64,000 bases of DNA from Acidobacteria subdivision 2 bacterium RH1 MAG20. GTDB lineage: Bacteria; Acidobacteriota; Terriglobia; Terriglobales; Acidobacteriaceae. The stretch spans positions 160,110-224,109 of the forward strand of contig NFUO01000112.1 in NCBI GenBank assembly GCA_002197545.1, in the 5' to 3' direction. Below are positions 1-8,718 of this stretch, in pieces (position 1 is the stretch's first letter; each line of letters starts with the position of its first letter). The position numbers and the translations under genes are program-made. The notes beneath the pieces are model-generated. The model did no database searches and had not been told where the DNA came from. It saw only the letters and a list, made by a program, of their open reading frames with translations.

Positions 1-1
1 G

Positions 2-109
2 CAGCAGCGCAGCAAACCGCTGTGGCCGGCCAATCTGAATCTTCAAAAGCTTCATCTGCCGCGCACCAACAACACCTCCAGAGTGCCGTTTCGTTTGCCT
101 AAGCCCTAG
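2..109 (+). CDS. C-terminal end of an unknown protein (partial, 5' end outside window)
   Basis: An open frame entering from the left edge ends at a TAG at 107-109 and would encode the last 35 residues of a protein finishing in RLPKP. A second open frame ends nearby at about 102, so the choice of frame is uncertain. The basic, proline-rich tail shows no motif I recognise. The next gene starts 32 bases downstream on the same strand, so the two may be co-transcribed. Confidence 0.25.
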   Translation, partial: QQRSKPLWPANLNLQKLHLPRTNNTSRVPFRLPKP

Positions 110-141
110 GTCGTGTTCCCTCTCTTATCGTATCGTGAGAT

Positions 142-579
142 ATGCAGTCGCTTTCCTTTATCCCCGGTCGCGCCTTCCTCTCCTCCAACTCTCTCGCCGT
201 CCCATGGACCGTCGTCTTCGAGGACGAAGGCGTCGCCGGCTACTTCTACGCCTGCGACCGCTCGCAGGAGAAGCACGAGCACAGCATCCTCGACGCCATG
301 CTCATCTACAACGTCAGTGCGCTGGCTAAAAGCGACGCTGAACTCGAGCGGCCCGAACCGGAACGCATCGCGACCATCGAGTGGTCGCGCGATGGCCTGC
401 AGGCAGTGCTATACCTCGACGGAACGGCCCAGGGCCTCTTCGACTTCGAGGCTCGTTGCGGCTACTGCCGCATGGACTTCCCCAACTTCATGGCAGAGCA
501 GGGCGACACCTGGCGCAAATCCACCCATGCCTGGTCCGAAGCTGCCTTGCAGCGCTTCGAATCCGCACTTTACGTCTGA
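142..579 (+). CDS. DUF2251 family protein
   Basis: 145-residue soluble protein. The N-terminal stretch (residues 7-40) with FIPGRAF, then VVFEDEG (about 24-30) and GYFYACD (about 33-39), is the typical opening of the DUF2251 family, whose function is unknown. A CGYC pair sits at about residues 106-109. No signal peptide or membrane segment is visible. The ATG at 142 is the natural start because the family signature begins right after it; overlapping ORFs in other frames are shadows. It is followed by a repeat-filled gap, so it probably ends its transcription unit. Confidence 0.7.
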   Translation: MQSLSFIPGRAFLSSNSLAVPWTVVFEDEGVAGYFYACDRSQEKHEHSILDAMLIYNVSALAKSDAELERPEPERIATIEWSRDGLQAVLYLDGTAQGLFDFEARCGYCRMDFPNFMAEQGDTWRKSTHAWSEAALQRFESALYV

Positions 580-610
580 CCGCGGATCACACGGATCAGC
601 GCGGAATTAC

Positions 611-745
611 GGCTGTTTTGGAGTAGGTGTAGAGGGGTAAAGAACAGGCAACAGCAAAAGCAAAGACGAAATACCGGGGTTCTTCGCCGCGCTCAGAATG
701 ACCCATGTTTTTGATGACTCTATGGCATTTATAAAACTGCCCTAG
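611..745. repeat. Family A dispersed repeat, copy 1 (MITE-like)
   Basis: About 135 bp of non-coding DNA that aligns by eye with 3859-4004 and 11568-11714: a GTTTTGGAGTAGGTGTAGAG start, an AACAGCAAAAGCAAAG block, ACGAAATACCGGGGTTCTT, a CTCAGAATGAC block and an end in AAAACTGCCCTAG. The left end of this copy is the most degenerate of the three. Confidence 0.65.
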
Positions 746-778
746 TGTGGTGAGTTGTTAATTCGTTCCACTTGCCAA

Positions 779-865
779 GGGCTGAAGGCCCGCTTTATAC
801 CAGCCTGGGGCAACGCCCCAGGTAATGTTCCGACACAAATTCAAGGGCTGAAAGCCCGTCCTATA
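779..865. repeat. Family D palindromic intergenic repeat, copy 1
   Basis: Contains the units GGGCTGAAGGCCCG, CCTGGGGCAACGCCCCAGG and GGGCTGAAAGCCCG, each a short inverted repeat able to form a hairpin, joined by CTTTATACC/CCTATACT spacers. Related units recur at 49162-49227. Together with the family A copy it fills the 580-926 gap, which otherwise shows no gene. Confidence 0.6.
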
Positions 866-926
866 CTTCACCGAACTAACGACTCAGGACACTAGACATC
901 CTTGCCCTTATCCGTTTTTATCCGTG

Positions 927-1475
927 TCATCCGTGGTCGTGCCCTTCCACCAGCGGAAGGTCCATAAAGACATTCGCTCGCACATAAGGCGAAGGCTCCG
1001 GCGGCAGGTGCCGGAAGCCCAGCGACTCATACAGATGAACCGCGTTGGCGAGTTTGTCGTTGGTGGCAAGGGTAAGCAGCGTTGCTCCCAGCGCCCGCGC
1101 CTGCTCGATGACGTATGCGAGCAGCTTGCGGCCAACGCCGCGCCCGCGATACTCCTCGGCGACCGCCATCTTGCCAACCTCATAGACGCCGGGCCGCACC
1201 ACGATGAGCGCGCAACAGCCAATCGCCCGTCCTTCTACGCAGGCCATGTAGATATGGCCGCCGGGTTGAATGATGTAGCCGATGGGATTGCCCAGCACGA
1301 CGCGGTCGGGATCTTCCAGGCCAAAGTATTTCTCGATCCATGCTTCATTCAGCCGGCGAAAGGCCGCAGCGTCGGCGGGCTGAAATGAGCGGAGCTGAAG
1401 GTGCGGGGTAGGCATGGAAGTATTCTCTCTCAGAGTGCTGTCGGGTATGTCGGCGAGGTCGAAGGTCAGTGGCAT
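927..1475 (-). CDS. GNAT family N-acetyltransferase
   Basis: 182-residue protein with a GNAT fold signature: the pyrophosphate-binding loop YRGRGVG at residues about 109-115 preceded by the beta-4 strand YEVGKMAV, and a C-terminal motif B with NAVHLYESLGF. It would transfer an acetyl group from acetyl-CoA to an unidentified amine substrate in the cytoplasm. I chose the 1475 ATG because AGAGGA lies 8 bases upstream; the ATG at 1415 is an alternative that would remove 20 residues. It is divergent from the LysR gene at 1562, so it is a plausible target of that regulator. Confidence 0.8.
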   Translation of the reverse strand: MPLTFDLADIPDSTLRENTSMPTPHLQLRSFQPADAAAFRRLNEAWIEKYFGLEDPDRVVLGNPIGYIIQPGGHIYMACVEGRAIGCCALIVVRPGVYEVGKMAVAEEYRGRGVGRKLLAYVIEQARALGATLLTLATNDKLANAVHLYESLGFRHLPPEPSPYVRANVFMDLPLVEGHDHG

Positions 1476-1561
1476 GATTGGAATCCTCTTTAAACCTCAA
1501 ACTAAGTTCGTCCAACTCATATGTCCAATATCTTGTTCATCCGAATTATGATGTTTTAGAT
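1476..1561. promoter_or_regulatory. Divergent promoter region between GNAT and LysR genes
   Basis: 86 bp AT-rich spacer between two divergent genes, one of them a LysR regulator. LysR proteins commonly bind such spacers and control both genes. I see no single clear T-N11-A operator, so the exact site is not assigned. Confidence 0.4.
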
Positions 1562-2470
1562 ATGGATAGCGATATCGAGCTGCGCCACCTTCGCTACTTT
1601 GTCGCCGTTGCCGAAGAGCTGCACTTCGGTCGCGCTGCCGTACGGCTCCATCTTGCTCAGCCTCCGCTCTCGCAACAGATTCGCAAGCTCGAAGAGATTC
1701 TCGGCTACCCCCTCTTCGTGCGGACTTCGCGGACGGTAAGACTCACCGCCGCCGGTGAGGTTTTTCTCGATAGCGCCCGGCGCACGCTGCGCAACGTGAA
1801 GGAGGACATGGAGGAGGCCCGCAGCATAGGCCGCGGCGATGTCGGCTCTCTGCGCGTCGGCTTTATCGGTTCCGGCATGTTGACGCCGCTGCCCGCAATG
1901 CTTGGTCGGTACCGCCGGCAGTATCCCCGAGTGCAGCTACAACTGCGCGAGACCTACACCGCCGCCGTGATGCAGTCCCTGCTCAAAGGCACACTGGACG
2001 CAGGCTTCCTGCGCGATGGCGATCCGACAGAGGGACTTGTCATCGAGACGCTCTTCTCGGAATCTTTCGTCGCGGTGCTGCCCTACACGCATCCACTGGC
2101 CGCGCGAACCAGCATCTCCGCTGCGGTGTTGCGCGATCAGCCTTTTGTCTACTTCTCACCCATGGCGGGAAATCTGGCCTACGAGAAGTCCATCTCGCTG
2201 TGCGAAGAGCATGGTTTTCGTCCGCGAATCGTACAAGAAGCGCCGCAGTGGCTTACGATTCTGCGGCTCGTCGGCGCGGGCCTCGGCGTCACCATCGCAC
2301 CGGAATGCGTCCGGCAGATTGCGGCGCCGAATGTCATCTGCCTCAACCTGCGAGGCGCCAAGGTGAAGAGCGATATCGAACTCGCCTACCAATCCGGCGA
2401 GAACCGCGCCATCGTGAAAGCCTTTGCCGCGATTGCGCGGGAGAGCTTCCGCAACACTGCCGAGAGGTGA
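1562..2470 (+). CDS. LysR family transcriptional regulator
   Basis: 302 residues from the ATG at 1562, the usual LysR length. The N-terminal winged helix-turn-helix is clear: ELRHLRYFVAVAEELHFGRA, then LAQPPLSQQIRKLEE (residues about 31-45) and LGYPLFVRT. The C-terminal co-inducer domain contains the typical VGAGLGVTIAPE motif near residue 250. An upstream TTG at 1478 would add 28 residues before the helix-turn-helix and lies in the divergent promoter, so it is rejected. The sequence resembles the BenM/CatR-like class that senses small aromatic or acidic metabolites, but the ligand cannot be read from sequence. Confidence 0.88.
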   Translation: MDSDIELRHLRYFVAVAEELHFGRAAVRLHLAQPPLSQQIRKLEEILGYPLFVRTSRTVRLTAAGEVFLDSARRTLRNVKEDMEEARSIGRGDVGSLRVGFIGSGMLTPLPAMLGRYRRQYPRVQLQLRETYTAAVMQSLLKGTLDAGFLRDGDPTEGLVIETLFSESFVAVLPYTHPLAARTSISAAVLRDQPFVYFSPMAGNLAYEKSISLCEEHGFRPRIVQEAPQWLTILRLVGAGLGVTIAPECVRQIAAPNVICLNLRGAKVKSDIELAYQSGENRAIVKAFAAIARESFRNTAER

Positions 2471-2473
2471 AAG

Positions 2474-3001
2474 CTATCCGAGAAACATCTGCTCGACCTC
2501 GAGCCAGTTCTTCACTCGTTTGAAACCCTTTACCTTGGCATTGTGCGGCGAGCTGTACAGAATCCCCGTTCCTTGAAACCGCTGCAACTGCCGGGGATTG
2601 TCGTCGATCAGGTAATCCGCCCGCAGAATCCCCTTGTCCCCGCAATAGACGATGTGCGAAGGCGGAATAAACGGAAAATGCTTCTCCAGCCAGCGGTACT
2701 TCTGATGAAACGAAGTAGGAACCTCCATCGCAGCCGTGGCGATAAACACCTCGTAGTTATGCTGCAGCCGCTGCATCACCCGCTGCGACTCCGGCATCAC
2801 CGCCAGCCTCTCGAAGAAGTCCTCCGACCGGAGATATGCTTCGAGCGCATCATGCCGGTCGCTGGACACGACCTGCCACAGCCATTTTCCTTCCAGGTCG
2901 GCCGCCGTGAGCTGCTCTTCATAATCGCGGTTGTAACGCAGCAGATGCTCAGCCACCGCATCCGCCATCACCTCATCCATGTCTACAGCAATTCGCTTCA
3001 A
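2474..3001 (-). CDS. 5'(3')-deoxyribonucleotidase-like HAD phosphatase
   Basis: 175 residues. The DMDEVMAD motif (residues 7-14) is HAD motif I with its two catalytic aspartates; FIATAA (about 86-91) fits motif II; YCGDKGILRADYLIDDN carries the motif III/IV acidic residues (LIDDN). The size and motifs match the NT5C/mdN family, which removes phosphate from deoxynucleoside monophosphates and balances nucleotide pools. It ends only 3 bases from the convergent LysR stop. Confidence 0.78.
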   Translation of the reverse strand: MKRIAVDMDEVMADAVAEHLLRYNRDYEEQLTAADLEGKWLWQVVSSDRHDALEAYLRSEDFFERLAVMPESQRVMQRLQHNYEVFIATAAMEVPTSFHQKYRWLEKHFPFIPPSHIVYCGDKGILRADYLIDDNPRQLQRFQGTGILYSSPHNAKVKGFKRVKNWLEVEQMFLG

Positions 3002-3059
3002 GGCAGGCCTATCCTCAATCCAGCAACACCCATCTCATTCCTGGTTCTTAGTTCCTAGT

Positions 3060-3839
3060 TTAGAGCGATCTCACAATCGAAGCCGCAATGCTCTCCACCG
3101 GAACCGTCTTCCGCTGTGGAGCGTCTCTTGCCGGATCGTAATACAACAGCCTTCCGCAGCTCTCGCACGTCATGATCTCGTCGTCATTGCTGCGGTCGCG
3201 CAGGTCATTCCAGCGTTGCGGGCGCAACATCATCTGGCAGGCCAAGCACTTCTGGTTCAGGGCCTCCGCCAGCCCCGTCCCCTTGCCCTTCGCAATGCGG
3301 TCGTAGTTCGAGAGCGTGGCCTCGCCAATCTCCGGTCGCAACGTTGCTCGCTTCTGATCGACCTCGGCCAGTGCCGCCTTGTCCGCAGCAATCGTCTCTG
3401 CCGCCCGCAAGCTCTCTCGCTCCAGGGTCTTGGTCGCATCCTCGACTGCCTCGTCAGCGACCGCCTTCTGTGCCTCCAGCGCCTCGCTGCGCACCATGCT
3501 CTCCAGCTCGGCGTCCTCTAGGCGGCCCACCTCGGCCTGAGCAAATCCAATCTCGTGCTCGAACGCCGTCACCTGCACCGTCGTCGTCGCCTGGTCGAGT
3601 TGCTTGCGGACACGGCCAATCTTCGCCTGATGGTCCTTCACCTCGGACTCCTGCCGCCGTCGCAACTTCTCTTCCTTCGCAATCAGGTCCAGCACGACTG
3701 CCCGCTGCCCGGCGACCGCCTTCGCCTTTGCTTCCAGTCCGGCTACATGCTTCGGCAGGGCCGTCATCTCATCCCGCAGACGCTTCGCCTCGACGTCGAG
3801 CCCCTGCAACACAATCAACTTCTCAAGATCCGGATGCAT
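3060..3839 (-). CDS. C4-type zinc-ribbon coiled-coil protein (DUF164 family)
   Basis: 259 residues. Residues 10-165 are rich in E, K, A and L with heptad character and form an antiparallel coiled coil. The C-terminus holds a zinc ribbon with CxxC pairs at C198/C201 and C225/C228. This is the layout of the DUF164/zf-RING_7 family, often described as a putative nucleic-acid-binding zinc-ribbon protein; its exact role is not established. It lies 58 bases upstream of the nucleotidase on the same strand and may share a transcript with it. Confidence 0.85.
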   Translation of the reverse strand: MHPDLEKLIVLQGLDVEAKRLRDEMTALPKHVAGLEAKAKAVAGQRAVVLDLIAKEEKLRRRQESEVKDHQAKIGRVRKQLDQATTTVQVTAFEHEIGFAQAEVGRLEDAELESMVRSEALEAQKAVADEAVEDATKTLERESLRAAETIAADKAALAEVDQKRATLRPEIGEATLSNYDRIAKGKGTGLAEALNQKCLACQMMLRPQRWNDLRDRSNDDEIMTCESCGRLLYYDPARDAPQRKTVPVESIAASIVRSL

Positions 3840-3858
3840 TCGCGCTCCCTTTCACTCA

Positions 3859-4004
3859 TTAGAGCAGTTTTGGCGGAGGTGTGGAGGGTCAAAAGCAACA
3901 GCAAAGGCAAAGACGAAATGCCGGGGTTCTTCCCCTTCGACAAGCTCAGGGTCAGAATGACAACTTTTTGATGACTCGATAGCATCCATGACGAACTGCG
4001 CTAA
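3859..4004. repeat. Family A dispersed repeat, copy 2 (MITE-like)
   Basis: 146 bp. It begins TTAGAGCAGTTTTGG and ends AACTGCGCTAA, so the terminal 11 bases form an inverted repeat with one mismatch. The interior shares the AGCAACAGCAAAGGCAAAG, ACGAAATGCCGGGGTTCTT and GTCAGAATGACA blocks with the copies at 611 and 11568. The remaining part of this 347-base gap (4005-4186) shows no gene and presumably holds the promoter of the next gene. Confidence 0.75.
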
Positions 4005-4186
4005 AACCGGCATTCTCCGCGAAAAATATTTGTTCCTTCTTCGGCACCATTTCCGTTAATGGAAGACACAACTCCGATGGAGGATAATAAGTCCTATTGA
4101 GAAGGCGTAACCCTGCATCTCTGCCAGCGTAAAACGCCTCTTGTCACACTTGCCTGCCACAACTTTTCCCCAGGACTGGAAACCAG

Positions 4187-5455
4187 ATGCAACTTTGGAA
4201 CGAATATGAAGGAAGAATCGTCGCCGACCAATTTCCGCTGAAAAAGCTGCTTGAACCCGAAGGCAGAAGCGCTTTCTTTTCAACGACAAACGGTAGCGGA
4301 GCCCCCGCTATCATCCGCCTCATCGAAGCCCACTTCGACGAACCCGAGATTCTCAGCCGATGGAGTGCCGTCGCCAAAATTGACCAGACGAACCTGATAA
4401 AGCTCAAGAAATTCGGCCAAACCACGCTCGACGAAACCGCGCTTCTCTACGCTGTTATGGAGCCGACCGACGCCAGTCTCGCAGACATCCTCAAAGAGCG
4501 GACCCTTTCCACAAAAGAGACCATGCAGATCGCCACGAGCCTGGTCCCGGCGCTGGAAGCACTGCATGCAAATAACCTCGTCCACGAGCACCTCGAACCA
4601 GCCAATGTCCTTGCTGTCGGCGAGGCGGTGAAGCTGCGCAGCGACTGCATCCGCGAAGCTCCCGAAGGCGCGGAAGCCAATGAAGCCAGGGCCCGCGACG
4701 TCCACGGCCTTGCCACTGTCCTGCTCCAGTCCCTCACTCAACAGCGAAAACTGCCCGTCGGCACAACTCTGCCCGCGCCCTTCCATGAGATCGTCACCAA
4801 CGGCCTCAGCGGGATCTGGGGATTGCCACAGATTGCAGCGGCGCTCGCGTCATCAGCGCCCATCCCAAAGCAATCGGCGCCTGTAGCTCCCATCCCATCC
4901 GCCGCAAAATCAACAATCTACGCCCCGCCGGCCACATCGGAACCGGCACGACGCATCGTCGCTCCAGTCGTGGAGGAGGATGAGCCGCGTCGTGTTCTCC
5001 CCTGGACGACCATCGCGGCAGCCGTCATCCTGGCTCTCTTTATCGGCTGGCACTTCCTGCACAAGACTCCGGCGGCGATTCCCACGCTGGCCACGATGCC
5101 GAGCCAGCCAGCTCCGACGGTCGCTGCGGCTAAGGAAGCAACTCCTTCAACGTCAGCGACTTCCGCCGCACGCAGCGGAATGACCGCGCCTGCCACGGGC
5201 CCTCGCACCCAATGGCGCGTCGTTGCCTATACCTATAACCACGAAAATCAGGCACAGGATAAAGCTGCCCAGATCATGAGCAAAAACGTTGCTCTCCACC
5301 CTGAAGTCTTTGCGCCTAAAGGCCATGCGCCCTACCTCGTTACCGTTGGCGGCTCCATGAACCACGAGGAAGCGATGGCCTTCCGGCGGAAAGCCCGTGC
5401 CGCAGGGCTTCCGCACGATACCTACGCGCAAAACTTCCCCGCAAACGCCCGCTAA
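4187..5455 (+). CDS. Pseudokinase with transmembrane segment and C-terminal SPOR domain
   Basis: 422 residues. Residues about 8-225 resemble a Ser/Thr kinase fold: an ALHANNLVHEHLEPANVL segment (about 124-142) matches the catalytic loop, and DVHGLATVLLQSL (171-183) matches helix F. The catalytic HRDLKPxN is changed to HEHLEPAN (133-140), so the catalytic aspartate and lysine are missing, and the DFG position reads SDC. A proline/alanine linker leads to a transmembrane helix (about 271-291) and, after another linker, a SPOR-like domain (about 342-420), which in known proteins binds denuded septal peptidoglycan. Predicted topology is cytoplasmic pseudokinase, periplasmic SPOR. I infer a scaffolding role at the cell wall; the kinase assignment is by eye. 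Confidence 0.65.
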   Translation: MQLWNEYEGRIVADQFPLKKLLEPEGRSAFFSTTNGSGAPAIIRLIEAHFDEPEILSRWSAVAKIDQTNLIKLKKFGQTTLDETALLYAVMEPTDASLADILKERTLSTKETMQIATSLVPALEALHANNLVHEHLEPANVLAVGEAVKLRSDCIREAPEGAEANEARARDVHGLATVLLQSLTQQRKLPVGTTLPAPFHEIVTNGLSGIWGLPQIAAALASSAPIPKQSAPVAPIPSAAKSTIYAPPATSEPARRIVAPVVEEDEPRRVLPWTTIAAAVILALFIGWHFLHKTPAAIPTLATMPSQPAPTVAAAKEATPSTSATSAARSGMTAPATGPRTQWRVVAYTYNHENQAQDKAAQIMSKNVALHPEVFAPKGHAPYLVTVGGSMNHEEAMAFRRKARAAGLPHDTYAQNFPANAR

Positions 5456-5529
5456 CCCAACCTATACCGCCGGAAACAGGCGCGAATTCTCTGAATCGTG
5501 CCTGTTTTTCAGTAATCCAATCTTCATTC

Positions 5530-7185
5530 ATGGCTACGACCGCAATCGATCTACCCGGCGCGAAGGTTTCTAAAGCGCGCGACGCCGAAAACCGCTCCGG
5601 ACACTCGGAAGAACGCCCTTGGCGTCCCAGCATCAATCCGTGGATTGTGGCGATGACGGTTACGCTGGCCACCTTCATGGAGGTGCTGGACTCTTCCATT
5701 GCGAACGTCGCGCTGCCGCATATTGCCGGTGGCCTCGGCTCCACGCAGGACGAGGCGACCTGGGTGCTTACCGCATATCTCGTCGCCAACGCCATCATTC
5801 TACCCGCCGGCGCGTACATGACGACCTTCATCGGTCGCAAGAAGTTCTACATGATCTGCGTGGCACTTTTCGGCATCAGCTCGGCGCTGTGCGGACTTGC
5901 GCCTTCGCTGCCGATCCTCGTCTTCTGCCGCATTCTGCAGGGCGCGGGCGGCGGCGGACTTGCGCCCTCCGAACAGGCCATTCTTGCTGATACCTTTCCT
6001 CCGGAGAAGCGCGGGCAGGCATTTGCGATGTATGGACTTGCGGTTGTGGTTGCGCCTGCTATCGGGCCTACGCTTGGCGGTTATATTACCGACCGCTTCG
6101 ACTGGCGTTGGATCTTCTTCCTCAACATCCCCATCTGCCTGCTGTCGTTGTTTCTGACTTCACGCATCGTCGAGGACCCGCCCTACGTCAAGAAGCAAGT
6201 GGCGGAGAGCCAGCGTGGCGGCATCAGGCTCGACTTCGTCGGCTTCGCGCTGCTTGGGCTCACCTTCGGCTCGCTGGAGTTTCTGCTCGATAAAGGGCAG
6301 GAGGACGACTGGTTCTCTTCGCACATCATTAGCTTCTTCGCCATCGTCTGCGTGGCCGCTTTCGTCTTCATGATCTATTGGGAGCTGCGACAGCTTCGCA
6401 TCGGCCATCGTCCCATCATCAATCTGACGCTGTTCAAGCGACGCAACTTCGCTATCAGCTTCCTGCTGATGTTCGTGCTTGGCTTCGCGCTGTACGGAAC
6501 AACGGTGCTGATTCCGCAGTTGGTGCAGACGCTGCTTGGTTATACCGCGGAACTTGCCGGGCTTGTGCTGTCACCCGCGGGCTTCATCATGATGGCGATG
6601 ATGCCTATCGTCGGCTTTCTCTCGGGCAAGATCGATGCGCGCAAGCTCATCGGCTTCGGTTTCCTGATGCTTACCTCTGCGCTGATCGAGATGCATACCC
6701 TGAACCTCGGGGTCAGCTACAAATACCTCGCGTTTCTGCGCATCTTCCAGGCTTCCGGGCTGGCGTTCCTCTTCATTCCGATCAATACGATTGCCTATAT
6801 CGGCGTGAAGCAGTCAGAGAATAACGATGTCTCCGGTTTGACCAACCTTGCACGTAATGTTGGCGGTTCCTGTGGAACGGCTTTCATGGCGACGATGCTG
6901 CTGCGTCGCACAGCTGCGCACGAAAATAACATGGTGCGTAACCTTACGACGGCCAACCCTGCGTTCAATGCCCAGGTCGATGCGCTTAAGGGCTCTTTTG
7001 GGCAGGGTTATCAGGCCATTCACTCAGCCCAAGCCTATATCTATAACCAGCTTCATCGCCAGGCTTCCATGCTGGCTTATCTGGACATCATTCAGTACCT
7101 GGCTGTCTTCTGCGCGTGTATGCTGCCACTGCTGTTCCTTATTCCACGTCCGCCAAAACATGCTAGCCCATCCGCTGGGCATTAG
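5530..7185 (+). CDS. DHA2-type MFS drug exporter (EmrB/QacA family)
   Basis: 551 residues with about 14 hydrophobic segments, the number expected of the drug:H+ antiporter-2 family. The first helix carries TFMEVLDSSIANVALPHIAG, the family's typical N-terminal motif; the stretch GGGGLAPSEQAI follows in helix 4-5, and GPTLGGYITDRFDWRWIFF is the characteristic motif C region. It would export hydrophobic compounds using the proton gradient in the inner membrane. The first 40 residues are a hydrophilic cytoplasmic tail. No adjacent HlyD/EmrA partner is present, so it may work alone or with a distant adaptor. Confidence 0.9.
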   Translation: MATTAIDLPGAKVSKARDAENRSGHSEERPWRPSINPWIVAMTVTLATFMEVLDSSIANVALPHIAGGLGSTQDEATWVLTAYLVANAIILPAGAYMTTFIGRKKFYMICVALFGISSALCGLAPSLPILVFCRILQGAGGGGLAPSEQAILADTFPPEKRGQAFAMYGLAVVVAPAIGPTLGGYITDRFDWRWIFFLNIPICLLSLFLTSRIVEDPPYVKKQVAESQRGGIRLDFVGFALLGLTFGSLEFLLDKGQEDDWFSSHIISFFAIVCVAAFVFMIYWELRQLRIGHRPIINLTLFKRRNFAISFLLMFVLGFALYGTTVLIPQLVQTLLGYTAELAGLVLSPAGFIMMAMMPIVGFLSGKIDARKLIGFGFLMLTSALIEMHTLNLGVSYKYLAFLRIFQASGLAFLFIPINTIAYIGVKQSENNDVSGLTNLARNVGGSCGTAFMATMLLRRTAAHENNMVRNLTTANPAFNAQVDALKGSFGQGYQAIHSAQAYIYNQLHRQASMLAYLDIIQYLAVFCACMLPLLFLIPRPPKHASPSAGH

Positions 7186-7247
7186 GAACAGCGAAGGCAA
7201 AATACAGGGGGTCTCTCCACTGCGCTGCGCTTCGGTTGAGATGACGT
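7186..7247. repeat. Family B hairpin repeat, copy 1
   Basis: Reads AACAGCGAAGGCAAAATACAG, then GGTCTCTCCACTGCGC and TTCGGTTGAGATGACGT. The same blocks recur at 8613-8686 (reverse), 19261-19333, 19366-19446 (reverse) and 41191-41266, always between genes. Confidence 0.65.
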
Positions 7248-7290
7248 AGGTTTATGGTGGGTTTGTGGTATGCCCGACGCAACATTTCGG

Positions 7291-8511
7291 TCACTGCAAT
7301 CGCAATGTCATAGCTCCAAAATCGAGCGTGAACGCGTGAGCCTGCCTGAGCAGATCCATTCCGAGGTTGCCTGATGCCCACGTTCCGTTCCCATGGTCGG
7401 TAAAGACGTGTGCCGGTCTCAGGACAACACTCTTGCCGCCAACCTCGAAAATGACAGAGGGCAGTAGTATCGAGGAGTTTTCAACCTTCCCACCAAGCCC
7501 TTCAAGCGATCTTTTTTCTGGCGTGCCGCTCTTCATCAAGGCCGGGATGGCCTTTGCGAACTGCGGATTGAGGTCGGTGTCCACTGCGCCGGTGTCCAGC
7601 GTGAAATCAAGATGCTTGCGATCTACAAGCACATCAATGACAGGGGTTGAGTTGTGAAAGAGCATATTGCACTCGCTTAGGTTGAGGGTCTGGCCGGGAA
7701 AGCCAAACTCGAACTTGCCCGTAGGTGTCCACCGAATCGTGTGCATCGCGAGCAGTAGCGGGAGGCCAATGATCCCGTGCCTGTTCTTCGGAAGATGGTT
7801 CCACGGTTCACCTGAATCAGCGATCACCACGAAAGGTACGTCATGGAGATGAAGACCTCCTATGCGCAGATCCGACACAAGCGCGAGTTGGAAACCGGAT
7901 ACTCCTTTCCCACTAGAGTCACCCATCTTCCCCTTGACATGTTGAGTCGTGATGCCGAGTTCCCTAGCTTCAGACTCGCCGATGACTGAGATTGAAGCAC
8001 CCGTATCGAAGAAAAGCTCTAAATCCTTGCCATTCGCCTTCAACGGCAAAAAGGTACTGCCGGGCTCGATGTCGATGCTGTTCGGCTTTGCTTCGACAAC
8101 CGTCATCTTCGGCAACGCATTCAGTGCGGTGAGGATCGAGAGCATACTCTTGGCATCTGACGCGTTGGGGCGCTCGCGCAAAGCCGCCACGATCTCAGCG
8201 TATCCCTCGTGGTACATGCCGTTTCGGAAGTACATGTTTCCCAGAAGATCATGGGCTTCATAAGCATTGTCAGAGTGTGGATCATGCTGAATGACTGATC
8301 GCAGGTCGGTTTCCGCAGCTCGCACGCTATTCGAAGATGCATTGACAGCTCCCCTGTAAAAGAGAGGAGCATGGGAGCGTGAAACCGTGTCTCTTAGCGC
8401 AAATATTTGGTTCGTCTCGTATGCGGCTTTCAGAGCGTCTGGGAGCTGGGCCTTCACAAGTTGCCCAGTCAGAAACATCACCGATAAAGCGAGCATGGGT
8501 CCAAACCGCAT
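7291..8511 (-). CDS. Secreted retropepsin-like aspartyl protease, two DTG domains
   Basis: 406 residues with a signal peptide (1-22, cut after VKAQ). Residues 50-130 look like tetratricopeptide-type helices (AYEAHDLLGNMYFRNGMYHEG). Two aspartyl-protease units follow: FFDTGASISVIGE with DTG at 169-171 and FTLDTGAVDT with DTG at 306-308; each is followed by a GIIGLPLL or SGNLGMDLL hydrophobic motif typical of the family's second half. Single-domain retropepsins must dimerise; here one chain carries both aspartates, so it could act as a monomer. The natural substrate is unknown. Location is probably the periplasm or cell surface. Confidence 0.75.
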   Translation of the reverse strand: MRFGPMLALSVMFLTGQLVKAQLPDALKAAYETNQIFALRDTVSRSHAPLFYRGAVNASSNSVRAAETDLRSVIQHDPHSDNAYEAHDLLGNMYFRNGMYHEGYAEIVAALRERPNASDAKSMLSILTALNALPKMTVVEAKPNSIDIEPGSTFLPLKANGKDLELFFDTGASISVIGESEARELGITTQHVKGKMGDSSGKGVSGFQLALVSDLRIGGLHLHDVPFVVIADSGEPWNHLPKNRHGIIGLPLLLAMHTIRWTPTGKFEFGFPGQTLNLSECNMLFHNSTPVIDVLVDRKHLDFTLDTGAVDTDLNPQFAKAIPALMKSGTPEKRSLEGLGGKVENSSILLPSVIFEVGGKSVVLRPAHVFTDHGNGTWASGNLGMDLLRQAHAFTLDFGAMTLRLQ

Positions 8512-8612
8512 CGAGCCTCCTCATTTCGAGCCTTCAATTGTCCAGACCAACGCCACTAGTGGCGCTCACATCAGCACTGCCTGAGAGGTGTCTATTGAGT
8601 GTACCTAAAATC

Positions 8613-8686
8613 TACGTCATCTCGACCGAAGGCGGCGCTTTTGCCGCCGCAGTGGAGAGACCCCTGTATTTGCCTTCGCCTGTTGC
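8613..8686. repeat. Family B hairpin repeat, copy 2 (reverse orientation)
   Basis: Reverse complement of the family B pattern: ACGTCATCTCGACCGAAGG, the palindrome GGCGGCGCTTTTGCCGCC, GTGGAGAGACCCCTGTATTT and GCCTTCGCCTGTTGC. It lies between the protease and beta-galactosidase genes. Confidence 0.65.
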
Positions 8687-8718
8687 GGCAATTCATCTCC
8701 AACAAATAAGACCAGCAC

